Shown one piece after another: positions 20,428 through 29,693 of a stretch of DNA of 48,476 nucleotides. The notes under the pieces are model-generated. The model ran no database searches. It saw nothing but the letters and a program-made list of their open reading frames with translations, and was not told where the DNA came from. Each line of letters begins with the position of its first letter. Position 1 is the first letter of the stretch. The stretch is from Emiliania huxleyi CCMP1516 (lineage: Eukaryota > Haptophyta > Isochrysidales > Noelaerhabdaceae): positions 46,551-95,026 of the forward strand of contig NW_005200824.1 of NCBI RefSeq assembly GCF_000372725.1. Reading direction: 5' to 3'. The position numbers were made by a program, and so were the translations under genes.

Positions 20428-22115
20428 TCAGCCTCGGTGCCTGGTCGCAGCCGGACCGTCTTGCGACTTAGCCGGAGCGCTGAGGCAGTTGGCTGGCTCG
20501 ATAAGGTCGACGAACACGGGGCCGAGCCCATCGTGCCTTATTATGAAGCACGAGGTGAAGAGCGTTGCTGCAAAGGCGAGGCAGAAGGTGACGTAGGCAA
20601 AGTGCTTCGAGAGCGACTCAATGCCACCGCGGAGCACCATCGCCACGTCGCGGCGGCTGCGCGTCAGGCAGTAGAGCAGCTCGAGCTGCACGAGCGCCAG
20701 CCGCAGGAGCAGCAGGACGACCATGACCCACTCCTGCTGCTCCCAGTCGATGCCGGCGGAGCAGCGGTAGATGAAGTAGTGGTCCTTGTTGATGTACGTG
20801 CGGATGAGGGTGGTGTGGACGAGGTAGATGACTGGCGCGGCCAGCCCGGGGATGTGGCCCATCCTGTGTGGCGGTGGGGGTGTGGGAGGGCCGCGCAAGG
20901 GAACGCGAGCTTGCGTGTGTGTTGAGAGAGACACCAGCTTAGGTAGAGCTCGTCCGGGTCGCCGTCCTGGTAGGCGTCACGCAGCCGCTGAACTGTGAAG
21001 AAGGCGGAGACAATGAGGATGACGCCGATGACCATCATCGGGTCATCAAAGGTGCCCATGACCAGCGAGGCCTCGAAGACGCAGATGAGGTGGAGCTCCG
21101 TACTCTCCAAGACGCTCACGCCAAGCAGACCCGCCTGCCGCAGCATCCAAGGGAGCAACGTGCCGAGGGTTCCGACGAAGAGCGACTCGACGAGTACAGG
21201 CACGGAGATGTCGTGGACCCAAAGCAGGGCCGTCCCCTCAAGGGTCGATGGCACTACTTGCGTCAAAATTGCACCTGTGACGGTGGGTACGAAGAGAAGG
21301 AGGATGGGCAGGCAGAGGAGCACGTTGAGAGTGCCGACGCACGCGAAGGTCCAAAAGGAGCGACGGGAACGTGGGAGTATAATGAAGAACCAAGCACAGT
21401 CCACGAGGGTAAAGGCGACCGGGGCACCGTAGAAGAGCACTAGGCTGTTCTCCATCTCAGAGCCGAAGTAGAGGCCAATGCCAGAAAACGTCGCGCTGAA
21501 GGCAATCCATGCGATGGCCAGCGCCATGGGATAGCGCCATCCGCCTCCGCGACAGTGGACCAGCAGCCCCGAGTGCTTGAACTCCGACCACTCCGCCGCA
21601 CCCGGCGAGAGCTCCCCGCTAGCGTCTGGCTGCTGGAACAGAAATTCGAGCCGGTCCCAGTTGGTGATCGCCCAGAGCGTGGCAAAATTGCCGCAATACA
21701 CGCCGTAGTACACGCCATTCGCACCGACTCCGGCGGAGGCAGGTGCGAGCGGCAGCAGCAGGACGGGTAGTGAGATGGCGATGGCGAATGCTATCACAAG
21801 GACGCACATGCGAAGATAGCGGGCATACTCAAGGAGGAGCGTTGTGAGCGCGACTGACGACGCTGTGCTTGCGTAGCGAGTGCGTAGCTCAGCTTTGCTA
21901 TTCAGTTTCTTCGTTGACGATTGCACTTTCATGCTCTCTAGATCGCGTGAAGCAGTTGCCTGCTCGCCATCGAACAGCGGCTTGGAGTCGTCGTTCGATT
22001 CGGGAATCGGATCGTAACGATGCGGTACCGGGCTGCCTGGGTAATAACCGGCCTCTGCGCGCTTCTGCTGGAGAAACGCCCTAGGCGGCGGTTTGGACTT
22101 AGGCCGCGCCACCAT
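20428..22115 (-). CDS. Multi-pass membrane protein, unknown family (2 exons)
   Basis: Exon 1 runs 22115-20935 from ATG 22115; exon 2 is 20863-20428. The intron is canonical GT-AG (71 bases), and joining gives DELYLSWMGHIPGLAAPVIY. The protein has about 539 residues. It has a hydrophilic basic N terminus of roughly 100 residues, then about ten or eleven hydrophobic helices (for example MCVLVIAFAIAISLPVLLLP, FWTFACVGTLNVLLCLPILL, WVMVVLLLLRLALVQLELLY) with short loops. The N-terminal tail contains a proline-rich stretch and the acidic RYDPIPESNDDSKPL, possibly a sorting or phosphorylation region. The length and helix number fit a transporter or channel-like protein, but I recognise no diagnostic motif. 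Unlike its neighbours it has one ordinary intron. Confidence 0.75.
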
Positions 22116-22299
22116 CACGCTGCTCTGCCGCCGACTTTGGCTCACCGAGGGCGATTTGTTTCTCTTTTTTGCACGCTGGGCAGTAAATGTTTTTGGAGAG
22201 CGGTCCTGTCTTCCCGCTTGGACGTGCAGCTCATCGTTGGTCTACTGGGTTGGGGTTTTATGCTCATGGCGAGCGCCGTCCAGAGCCGCACCGACAGAC

Positions 22300-23070
22300 A
22301 GTCGTTGCATCCCACGGGAAACGATCAGTCTCGCTCGCGATCTTGAGCCCGCCCGCCACCCACCCACCCAACTCCACAGCCCCCCCGCCTACCCGCCCCG
22401 AGCCTCGCCTACACAGATAAAAAGAAATCAGGGGCCGCTGCAACAAGAGATGGTGCTGTTCAAGGGCATGTGCATGCTTGGGGACAGCCTGCCGGACCGC
22501 TGCTGCACGGGGCTAAGCACCAGAAGAGGAATGTAGTTGATGGATCGGGCTATCGTCCGTGCCTCCCCTCTTTGCGTCAGAGTGGGACCTACGCCGCGCC
22601 GGGTAAGGGGCGCGCCCGGTCCTCGACGGAGCCGCAGCAGGCTGTGCGACTCTCTCGCATGTGTGACGAGGCGGTATGACGGCACGTGTGCGACTCTCTC
22701 GTGCATGTGCATGTGCATGTGCATGTGCATGTGCATGTGAGAGATTTTTAGCAATACCAAACAACTCTAACACTCACACTTGTTTTTTGTTTTTTGGAAA
22801 AATAATTTTTGCATGTGCATGTGCATGTGCATGTGCGTGTGACGAGCAGTAACAGTAACAATAAGAGGTAGCGCTGATTCGACGACTACACCGTACACCG
22901 AGGGCGGGGAGGTGGCAGGTGGGGGCCAAACCGAGCGGCCCACGGAAATGTTCACACAGGTCGACAGAGAGGACGTTAAAACGTTCAGACTAGACTACAC
23001 CGTACTCGAGCGGCGAGTAGACAAGTGGGGCACACTCTCCTACGCTACCTTTAATGTGGGGGGAAAACGT
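22300..23070. repeat. Intergenic stretch with two (CATGTG)n arrays
   Basis: CATGTG hexamers repeat at 22703-22739 and again at 22811-22840. They are separated by AT-rich sequence containing TTTTTTGTTTTTTGG. No gene recognised. Confidence 0.7.
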
Positions 23071-24138
23071 TCAGACCTTGCGCTTGAGCCGCCACACATG
23101 TCCCTTTCCGGTGACGAAGACGTCGCCGCCGTCGCCGAACCTGACGTTGGAGATGTTGGTGCCCAGCTTGACCGAGGCGAGCACCTTGGGCGCAACGGGG
23201 TCGATGACGGCGATGCCGCCCGGCACCGAGCTCCAGATCCGGCCGAGCTCGTCCACCTTGAAGCCGTCGGACAGCCCCGGCCCGAGCTGCACGCCGGCGC
23301 CGAGCTCCTTCTCGCCCAGCACCGCGCTGCGCTCGAGCGGCAGCGCCTCGCGCAGCGGGAAGGCGTGCCACGACGGCGTGTCCTTGACCGAGTTGGCCAC
23401 CCACAGCGCGCCCCCGTCGGCCGAGAACGCAAGGCCGTTGGGGCGCTCGAGCAGGCTCGTCACGAGCTCGACCGCGCCGCCGGCTCGGCAGCGGTAGACG
23501 CCGGTGCAGCCGGCGCCGCGCTCCTGCACAGCCTGGTCCAGGTACGGCTGGTCGGGGTGCCCGAGGTGCATGAACTGCTTGAGCAGGAAGCCGTACACTG
23601 AGTCCGTGAAGTAGACATCGCCGCTCGGCGCAACCACCACGTCGTTGGGCGCGTTGAACGGCTTGCCGTTGGGCGCCGTGTGTGCCAGCACCTCGAAGGC
23701 CGCCTCGCAGATCTTCCCACCGTTGAGCTTCTTGAGCTCGGCGAGCTTCATGCGGATGACACGGCGCGTCGGGTGCTGGCAGATGGTCAGCTCGTCGCCC
23801 ACGAGCGCCATGCCGTTGGCACCGGGCTCGAAGAGCTGCTCAAAGTCGGGCACGTTGCTCCCGTCGTAGCCGCCGGCCTCGGTCGCCACGATGGTGGTGC
23901 CCTCCGCCTCGGTCCAGCGGTAGATCCGTGCGTCCACCGTGTCGACGAAGTAGAGCGCCTTCTCGCTGGCCTCCCACACTGGGCCCTCGCTCCAGCGGAT
24001 GCCGGACACGAGCAGCTCGACCTCGGCGGAGGCGAGCACGCCCGCGTGGTCAGCGACCTCTGCGGTCGCGGCGTGCGGCTTGGTTGCGATTGGCGGGTCG
24101 AGGTCAATCTCGTACCCCTTGGAGTTACCGCACCCCAT
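23071..24138 (-). CDS. SMP-30/gluconolactonase-like hydrolase with N-terminal acylation motif
   Basis: About 355 residues from ATG 24138; the frame extends upstream, but this start gives MGCGNSKGYEIDL, a good N-myristoylation (Gly2) and palmitoylation (Cys3) sequence, and sits where the family begins. The body is a six-bladed propeller of the SMP-30/LRE type: SEGPVWEASEKALYFVDTVD (first metal Glu), NGMALVGDELTICQHPTRRV, FNAPNDVVVAPSGDVYFTDS (Asn/Asp metal ligands), RPNGLAFSADGGALWVANS and DGFKVDELGRIWSS. Such enzymes hydrolyse lactones with a divalent metal. The lipid anchor suggests a membrane-bound enzyme, which is unusual for the family. A P2/P1 block cluster lies 180-390 bases upstream. 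The substrate cannot be inferred. No intron. Confidence 0.85.
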   Translation of the reverse strand: MGCGNSKGYEIDLDPPIATKPHAATAEVADHAGVLASAEVELLVSGIRWSEGPVWEASEKALYFVDTVDARIYRWTEAEGTTIVATEAGGYDGSNVPDFEQLFEPGANGMALVGDELTICQHPTRRVIRMKLAELKKLNGGKICEAAFEVLAHTAPNGKPFNAPNDVVVAPSGDVYFTDSVYGFLLKQFMHLGHPDQPYLDQAVQERGAGCTGVYRCRAGGAVELVTSLLERPNGLAFSADGGALWVANSVKDTPSWHAFPLREALPLERSAVLGEKELGAGVQLGPGLSDGFKVDELGRIWSSVPGGIAVIDPVAPKVLASVKLGTNISNVRFGDGGDVFVTGKGHVWRLKRKV

Positions 24139-24317
24139 CACCACCAGGTCTCGGGCGGGCAGCAAGCTTGAGAGCAAATGGCGAGCAGGGGCATGGTTGC
24201 ACCACAATCGCACCTATCTCTTCAGGCGCCATCACAGCTGTGAACTGTGAACATGAACTCGTCGAGCGTTTGCTGTTTTGGCGACTGAGGGGAAGCCGAG
24301 GTTGAGGGGGACGTGCG

Positions 24318-24530
24318 ATTGTGGTGGCGGCTTGCCGTCCTCTTCGGGTTGCCTGTTTTCTTTGAGCGCACTGGAGCACTGGATAGAGAAGAATTTAAAC
24401 AAAAGAACTCTCTCTCACAGCAGACAGGCTCGACACAGGTGCGAACTGGCGCGTGCTAGTACTATCACAGGCACACCACCGGAGCCGCCTAAGCGACTCC
24501 GTTAAGAACGGCAATGCACTTAGCACCGTG
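24318..24530 (-). promoter_or_regulatory. P2 and P1 blocks upstream of the lactonase gene
   Basis: On the minus strand, in order: GAGTCGCTTAGGCGGCTCC, GGTGGTGTGCCTGTGATAG, CACGCGCCAGTTC, TGCTGTGAGAGAGAGTTCTT, AAATTCTTCTC, then P1 (AGAAAACAGGCAACCCGAAG, AGGACGGCAAGCCGCCACCA). It combines both upstream block types seen singly elsewhere. Confidence 0.5.
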
Positions 24531-24536
24531 CACAAT

Positions 24537-24780
24537 TTGCCGCTGTCCCCGCACGCTAGCTCGTTCACCGTCTGCCACGCCACGGCGGTGTGGAGAACGA
24601 CAGACAAGCGCTGCATCTCTGCAGCCCGTGCCAGTTCTTGGTGGTCCATGTGACCTCATCGAGGTGCTGAGCGTGCGAAAGTTTGTTACTCAGCTGGTCC
24701 GCCGCCTGCCGAAGAATTTTGCGGACGCCGTTCCCGAAGCCGCCGAACGTCTCGATGAGCGGGCAGGGACGACGTATGGA
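24537..24780 (-). pseudogene. Second fragment of the retroelement-like nuclease ORF
   Basis: Matches 6702-6915 over about 210 bases. The minus strand reads ETFGGFGNGV, QAADQLSNKLSHAQH, LDEVTWTTKNWHGLQ and MQRLSVVLHTAVAWQTVNEL in more than one frame. Only the C-terminal block is present. Confidence 0.6.
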
Positions 24781-24942
24781 GCGTGTCCGGGTGGGGCGAT
24801 GAACCCCCTGAAAAAAGGGAATCTGTTAAAAAACAAAAAAACAGAAAAACTTCGGTGCCGGAAGGGTAGCTGATGGGTAGGCTGAGGGCGACTCGCTCGC
24901 AGCCACCCTGCAACTCGATCTGCATTCGGTCACACCGGCGCC

Positions 24943-25643
24943 ATGCTCTTCCTCTCCACTCTCCTCATCTCTTCGTACACCGCCCCGCCTCCCAAGACCT
25001 CGGACCACCCCGGCTTTGCCCGCTGGATGGCAACCTCCCTCACCTGGGGAGTTCTCTCAACGACGTCGACTCGGTCGGAAGGGTCAACCAAAGGCGACGC
25101 CTTCGGCAACCCATGTGCATCTCCGCGAGCTGTAGCCACACAGTAGCAAGTGTGTATCCTGTCTACCCAGCCTCCGCCCAGCAACACACATGTGTCCATC
25201 CTCCTGCGGCACGCGCAGACTCCTTTGCGGATGTCGACGGCGTCCCCTACTTTTACGCGAGCGGCATGGACGCCTCGATGGTCGACCTCTTCGGCTCCGA
25301 CGCGTCGAATTCCCGCGGCACCCTCTCCCTGACCGAGGCATCCTCGCTCGAGGAGGTCGCGGCGTGCAAGATTGGCCACCTGCTTGGTGACCCGGAGAAC
25401 CCGCCCTGCGCCCGGCTCGTGCTGAGCGGCAGCCTCGCAAAGGTTGCTGCGGGCAGCGACGAGGAGACGGCCGCCAAGAAGGCGCTCTTCGCCAAGCACC
25501 CGTCCTTCAAGATGTACCCGCCGGGCCACGCCTTCTACGTCGTGAAGATGGAGGTGGACGGCGTTTGGCTGATCGACGCCTACGGCGGCGCGGCGACGCC
25601 CTCCGCAAAGGAGTACCTCGACTACAAGCCCTCGCTGGTGTGA
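24943..25643 (+). CDS. CREG-like secreted protein (FMN-binding split-barrel fold, 2 exons)
   Basis: Exons 24943-25114 and 25219-25643 join across a GT-AG intron (104 bases) to give GDAFGNPYSFADVDGVPYFY and a protein of 198 residues. The N terminus (MLFLSTLLISSYTA) is a plausible signal peptide. CREG landmarks are ARWMATSLTWGVLSTTS, the FADVDGVPYFY block, GDPENPPCARLVLSG, ALFAKHPSFKMYPPGHAFY and the C-terminal VWLIDAYGGAATPSAKEY. CREG proteins share the pyridoxamine-phosphate-oxidase barrel but are thought to be non-enzymatic lysosomal/secreted glycoproteins. Residue-level FMN binding cannot be judged here. The length matches animal and algal members. Confidence 0.88.
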
Positions 25644-26737
25644 GCAGAGGAGAGGTCTCGCTGACAGCGACAGCACGCTTCGGGGCGAGAGCAGCGCCTC
25701 TCGCCACCTGATTGGATCCGTCGATTACACATGGCCCCCGGGGCGATGGTGGCATGGCCGTGCTGCGTACGGAGCTCTACGTCACTCGTCAGTATGGATC
25801 GACATACAGTGTGCATGTTCTGTGCTCTCTAGTAGACTCTTCCTGTGTGCTATGTGAGCATACATACTGGGGGTTGGCGGTTGCTCGTTGAGCTTTTACC
25901 AGGAGCGCGTACGTGACAGGGAGTTGGGCTCTCGAGTACGGCTTTACACGCGCCTATCGTAGAGGGAGCGGACCGTGAGTTGAGGAAATCCGGGGACGCG
26001 ACCCACTTCGCCACAGACGGTCCCGTGCCTCGCCGCTAAGACGGGTATACGGCCGCGGCTCGTGTGCGTGTACCCGTCTTTGTCCGGAGTGAAAAGTCCA
26101 ACGCGCTCGTCGGTGACGGCGTCCCCGGATTTCGCCGCGCTCGGCGAACCTCGACAGCGCTTTCGGTGGCATGCAGCTCTTTGCGCCTGAAGCCTGGAGA
26201 GCAGCTCCTCTGCTGCTCACACACTCTGCACAGTTGACACAGCCTACTGTGCGGCTGCCACAGCTGTGACAGCGATGGGCTCGCCCTCACTGGCCCTCAG
26301 TCACTTGTGCTGCGGCTTGTGTGAGCGACACTGCTCGGCGACTGCCGGCACACTGTGAGACCGTGGGTGTGAGGTAAAACCACGCTACCAGCGCTTGGTC
26401 ACATCGGCCCCGAGGTCAGATCCATCTACTCTGTTGATGACAAGACTTGTCTACTGGCTGGAGCCGAGCAGGAGGGCCCAGCGCACAACCCCTGGTCAAC
26501 TCAGGGTCCACACCCCGTAAGGCTAAGGGGTAAGGCCGTACATAGTATCGAGATAGTGTGGTTCTCGTATCTCGAACTCGATAGACGATAGACGATACCC
26601 ATTACCTCCCGCGGCTTGCTGCACTCAGGCTGTGTGAACTCCACTGTGTCCGGGGTGTGTTTTAGTGTGAGGACGGACCTCGGACGGACGGAGTACGGAG
26701 ACACTCCACTCGAGTCGAGGTGTCGACGCGCTGCATG

Positions 26738-26807
26738 CCATGGGTCTCACAATAAAAAACACGTACATAGAGAGCCACCACACAAAGTCCACACGTGAGA
26801 CCCATGG
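26738..26807. other. Inverted repeat with AATAAA in the loop
   Basis: CCATGGGTCTCAC (26738-26750) and GTGAGACCCATGG (26795-26807) are perfect inverse copies around a 44-base AT-richer loop that starts AATAAAAAAC. Possible transcript-end hairpin or small mobile-element ends. Confidence 0.45.
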
Positions 26808-26876
26808 TCATTTTACTTTTTTGTAAACACGGCGTGAGCCTTGGGCTTGGCCGCCTCTGTCAGTGTGCCCGTGGTA

Positions 26877-27105
26877 GGAGAGACTGCCAGTGAGAAGCTG
26901 GAGGAAGGTCGCTAGTCGAGAGAGATCGCCAGTGGAATAGGGAGTCCACCGTGCTGCGAACCTGTCGCTGTCCCCTTGTCAGGAGCAGGAGAACTAGGAG
27001 AGCGCAACCAGTAGGAGGCCCGCGCCTGCCCCCGTGCCGCCGCCCGCCGGGTCCCGGGTGCAACTTTTTGTCCTATACGAGAGGGGAATCCCTGGGACCC
27101 TGTCG
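26877..27105. repeat. Dispersed repeat, uninterrupted copy
   Basis: The inverse of 35035-35455. It contains GGAAGGTCGCTAGTCGAGAG and CGAACCTGTCGCTGTCCCCT. The other copy carries a 205-base insertion. Confidence 0.75.
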
Positions 27106-27342
27106 TGTGGATGAACCCTGCCCAGCCCCCCTCCGTGTCGCGATGCGCTCCCCGCTCCCGTTCCCCTGTGTCCCTGATCGTCCTTACACAAGATCCTGCT
27201 CGTGCAGGTGGGGACCCTGTCCTTCTTCCCACACCCCTCTTGCGTTTGGTGTGTCCGTTTTACGATTTATATATTTATTGGAGACTTTTTTCGTTCTTCT
27301 TCCTTGTACCGAACTGCCGTGGAGGAGTGGAGGACTAGCAGT

Positions 27343-27417
27343 CTACCCGCCCTCCTCCTCCGCCGCCGCCCCGTGCTCCCTGAGCCACTCCCGCGAGCGC
27401 AAGTCCGCCTGCCTCAC
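27343..27417 (-). pseudogene. Duplicated 3' end of the endonuclease V gene
   Basis: 75 bases are identical or nearly so to 29693-29767, the last 24 codons of endonuclease V (AGGCAGGCGGACTTGCGCTC region). Here they lie downstream of the ankyrin gene with no upstream exons: a detached fragment. Confidence 0.75.
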
Positions 27418-27551
27418 GCGGCGTCGGGTCGAGACGCCGCCGCCTCCGCTGCGCGAAGCCGAGGGCGGGGCGGCGTGGGGCTGACGCCTCAGCAGGCGTC
27501 AGCCGGGCGCGGTGCCAGATGCGCGCGTCATGTCCTCCTCTCAGCGGCTCT

Positions 27552-29483
27552 CTATGAGCGCTGGGCCGCGTCCGCCGCCTTCCTTGCAGCGGCCGCCTTG
27601 GCCCTCGCAGCGGCCGCGCGCCTCGCCTTTGCGGCGGCCATCGCCGCCTCAGCTGCCGCCGTGGCCGCCTCAGCTGCCGCCGTGGCCGCCTCCGCTGCCG
27701 CAAGTGCCGCGGCCGCGGCTTCCTCCTCGGCCGCGGCTTCCTCCTCCTCCGCCTCTGCCTCCTCCTCCTCTTCCTCCGCCTCCTCGGCCAACCGCTCCGC
27801 CTCGACCATCTCAGCTAAAGCCACTGCCTGGCTCTCCGCCGTGATGCCGAGCCGGATCCTCTCCTCGTGACAACTTTCGAGAAGCCTGATCAATCTCTCC
27901 TCCTCGGCCTTCGCGGCCTCGGCTGCGGCTGCCTCTGACAGCGCCTCGGCGCCCTCTGATGGCGCCTCTGCACCCTCCACCGCCGCCTCGGGCTCCTGCG
28001 ACGGCCCGGCGGCGCCGCTCCCGCCGCCCTTCTTCTTCTTCTTGCCCTTCTTGCCCTTGCCGCGCTTCTCCGCCTCGACCTCCGCCAGCAGCTCCTCGGC
28101 GTGCCGCGCCGCCTCCGCCTCCGCCGCCGCCCTCTCCGCCGCCCTCTCCGCCGCCCCCGCAGCCCACGCCGCCTCCTTCGCCGCCTTCTCGGCCGCCTTC
28201 TTGGCTGCTGCCACGGCCGCCGCGTGCTCCTCGAAGGCGCGCACGCAGCTGGCGCTGCCCTCCTCCTTGGCAAGTTGCAGCGCTGTGAGTCCAGCCGCCG
28301 AGCGCAGTTCCGTGTCGGCGCCCGCCCGCAGCAGGCAGAGCAGGACGACGGAGTGGTCCCCGAGAGCGGCGAGCATCAGCGCGCTGATGCGGCCTTCGCT
28401 GTTCTGAAGGTGGACCGAAGCCCCACGCTGCAGCAGCGTCGCGGCCAGCCGCTCGTAGCCGTAGATGGCGGCGAACATCAGCAGCGTGAGGCCGCTCACA
28501 CCCTCACGAGTGAAGGTCGTGTCCACCCGCCCGCCGCCGTCGAGCCACGTCAGCACCGCCGCCTCGTCGCCTTGTATAGCCGCCTCCACGACCTCCTCGG
28601 GGACGGCGTCCTCGCCCGTTCCGCTCTCCACGCCGCCAGAAGAGGACGCGGCAGTTGGTGCCGCCGCCGCCCCCTTGCCCGAGGCGGCACCGCCGTCCGC
28701 CCCCGCGCCGCCCGCCTCGACGATCTCCTCGGGAACAGGCCCGCTGCTGCCGCCCGAAGCGCCGTCCGCCCCCGCGCCGCCGGCCTCGACCGCCGCCGCG
28801 TCGCGCCTCTCCGCCGCCACCTCGCCGAGAAACGTCTTGACGGCGGCGGTGCACTCGGTGTGGCCCCTCGCCTTAGCGATCTGCAGCGCCGTGTCGCCGT
28901 CCGCAGTGCGCAGCGCCATGTCTGCTCCCGCGCGTAGCAGGCGGAGCACGACATCAGGGCGACCATGGAAGGCGGCGTTCGTGAGCGCAGTGTAGCCGTT
29001 GCAGTCCTGCTGGTTGATCTCCGCGCCGTGCTGCAGCAGCAAGTCGACCACGCGCTCGTGGCCGTTGTTGGCAGCGAACATCAGCGCAGTGGTGCCGCGA
29101 ATGCTCTGCAGGTTGATCTCCGCGCCGTGCTGCAGCAGCGTCTCGACCACCTGCACGTGGCCGTTGATGGCTGCGGCAATCAGCGCCGTGGCGCCGATGC
29201 TGTTTTGCGCGTCCGGCTTCGCGCCCCGCTTCAGCAGAACCTCGACCAATTGCTTGTGGCCTTTGCTGGCGGCGATCTTCAGGAGCGTCCAGCCACTCAC
29301 ACCGCCACGCACGCACGTCGCATCAACCCGCCCGTCCCCGACGAGCCACGTCTGCACCACGCCCGCCTTGCCGTTCACCGCCGCTGTCTCGATCTTTTTC
29401 GGCAGCGCGAGCGGCGCAGCCTGTGGCGCCGTGGAAGCGCGTCCGCGCCGGGAGGCGGCTGAGCCAGGTTTTCGGCCAGGCAT
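27552..29483 (-). CDS. Ankyrin-repeat protein with long Ala/Glu-rich coiled coil
   Basis: A single open frame of 643 residues from ATG 29483. Residues about 60-215 hold five ankyrin repeats (for example GATALIAAAINGHVQVVETL, GTTALMFAANNGHERVVDLL, GYTALTNAAFHGRPDVVLRL). A Gly/Ala-rich linker of about 75 residues follows. A second block at about 290-410 has further repeats (LTLLMFAAIYGYERLAATLL, ISALMLAALGDHSVVLLCLL). The C-terminal third is a charged, Ala-rich helix (AEEEAAAAALAAAEAATAAA) with a basic stretch (KRGKGKKGKKKKKGG), probably a coiled coil. This is a protein-interaction scaffold; partner and location unknown. No intron is needed. The minus-strand motif GAAAATTCTTTAT lies 30 bases upstream of the ATG. 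Confidence 0.85.
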   Translation of the reverse strand: MPGRKPGSAASRRGRASTAPQAAPLALPKKIETAAVNGKAGVVQTWLVGDGRVDATCVRGGVSGWTLLKIAASKGHKQLVEVLLKRGAKPDAQNSIGATALIAAAINGHVQVVETLLQHGAEINLQSIRGTTALMFAANNGHERVVDLLLQHGAEINQQDCNGYTALTNAAFHGRPDVVLRLLRAGADMALRTADGDTALQIAKARGHTECTAAVKTFLGEVAAERRDAAAVEAGGAGADGASGGSSGPVPEEIVEAGGAGADGGAASGKGAAAAPTAASSSGGVESGTGEDAVPEEVVEAAIQGDEAAVLTWLDGGGRVDTTFTREGVSGLTLLMFAAIYGYERLAATLLQRGASVHLQNSEGRISALMLAALGDHSVVLLCLLRAGADTELRSAAGLTALQLAKEEGSASCVRAFEEHAAAVAAAKKAAEKAAKEAAWAAGAAERAAERAAAEAEAARHAEELLAEVEAEKRGKGKKGKKKKKGGGSGAAGPSQEPEAAVEGAEAPSEGAEALSEAAAAEAAKAEEERLIRLLESCHEERIRLGITAESQAVALAEMVEAERLAEEAEEEEEEAEAEEEEAAAEEEAAAAALAAAEAATAAAEAATAAAEAAMAAAKARRAAAARAKAAAARKAADAAQRS

Positions 29484-29512
29484 GGGAGCGCTCGTCGTGG
29501 CGCCTGGAATAA

Positions 29513-29615
29513 AGAATTTTCGCGATCGCACTGGACTGGCGCGCACTGGCACTAACACAGGTACACCACGGGAGCCGCCTAAGCGACTCCTGCGAGGGCG
29601 GCGAGGCAGTTAGCT
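29513..29615 (-). promoter_or_regulatory. P2-type block upstream of the ankyrin gene
   Basis: Minus strand: GCAGGAGTCGCTTAGGCGGC, GTGGTGTACCTGTGTTAGTG, CCAGTGCGCGCCAGTCCAGT, then GAAAATTCTTTAT. The order and spacing match the upstream region of the lactonase gene at 24390-24530. Confidence 0.5.
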
Positions 29616-29693
29616 CCGGAATAAAGAAATTCAGCTGCGCCCTGGATCGCTCCCACCCCGATGTGCTGAGAACTGGGACGTGGGAGAGAGAGC

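Larger units (their letters stand above)
25644..27342. other. Long intergenic region without recognised gene
   Basis: Contains a 13-base inverted repeat at 26738-26807 and a dispersed repeat at 26877-27105. The rest is unique-looking sequence with no convincing open frame. Confidence 0.5.

Noticed and set aside
28108..28937. Plus-strand frames opposite the ankyrin gene
   Set aside because: Shadow frames of an Ala/Glu-rich coding region; the minus strand has clear ankyrin repeats.
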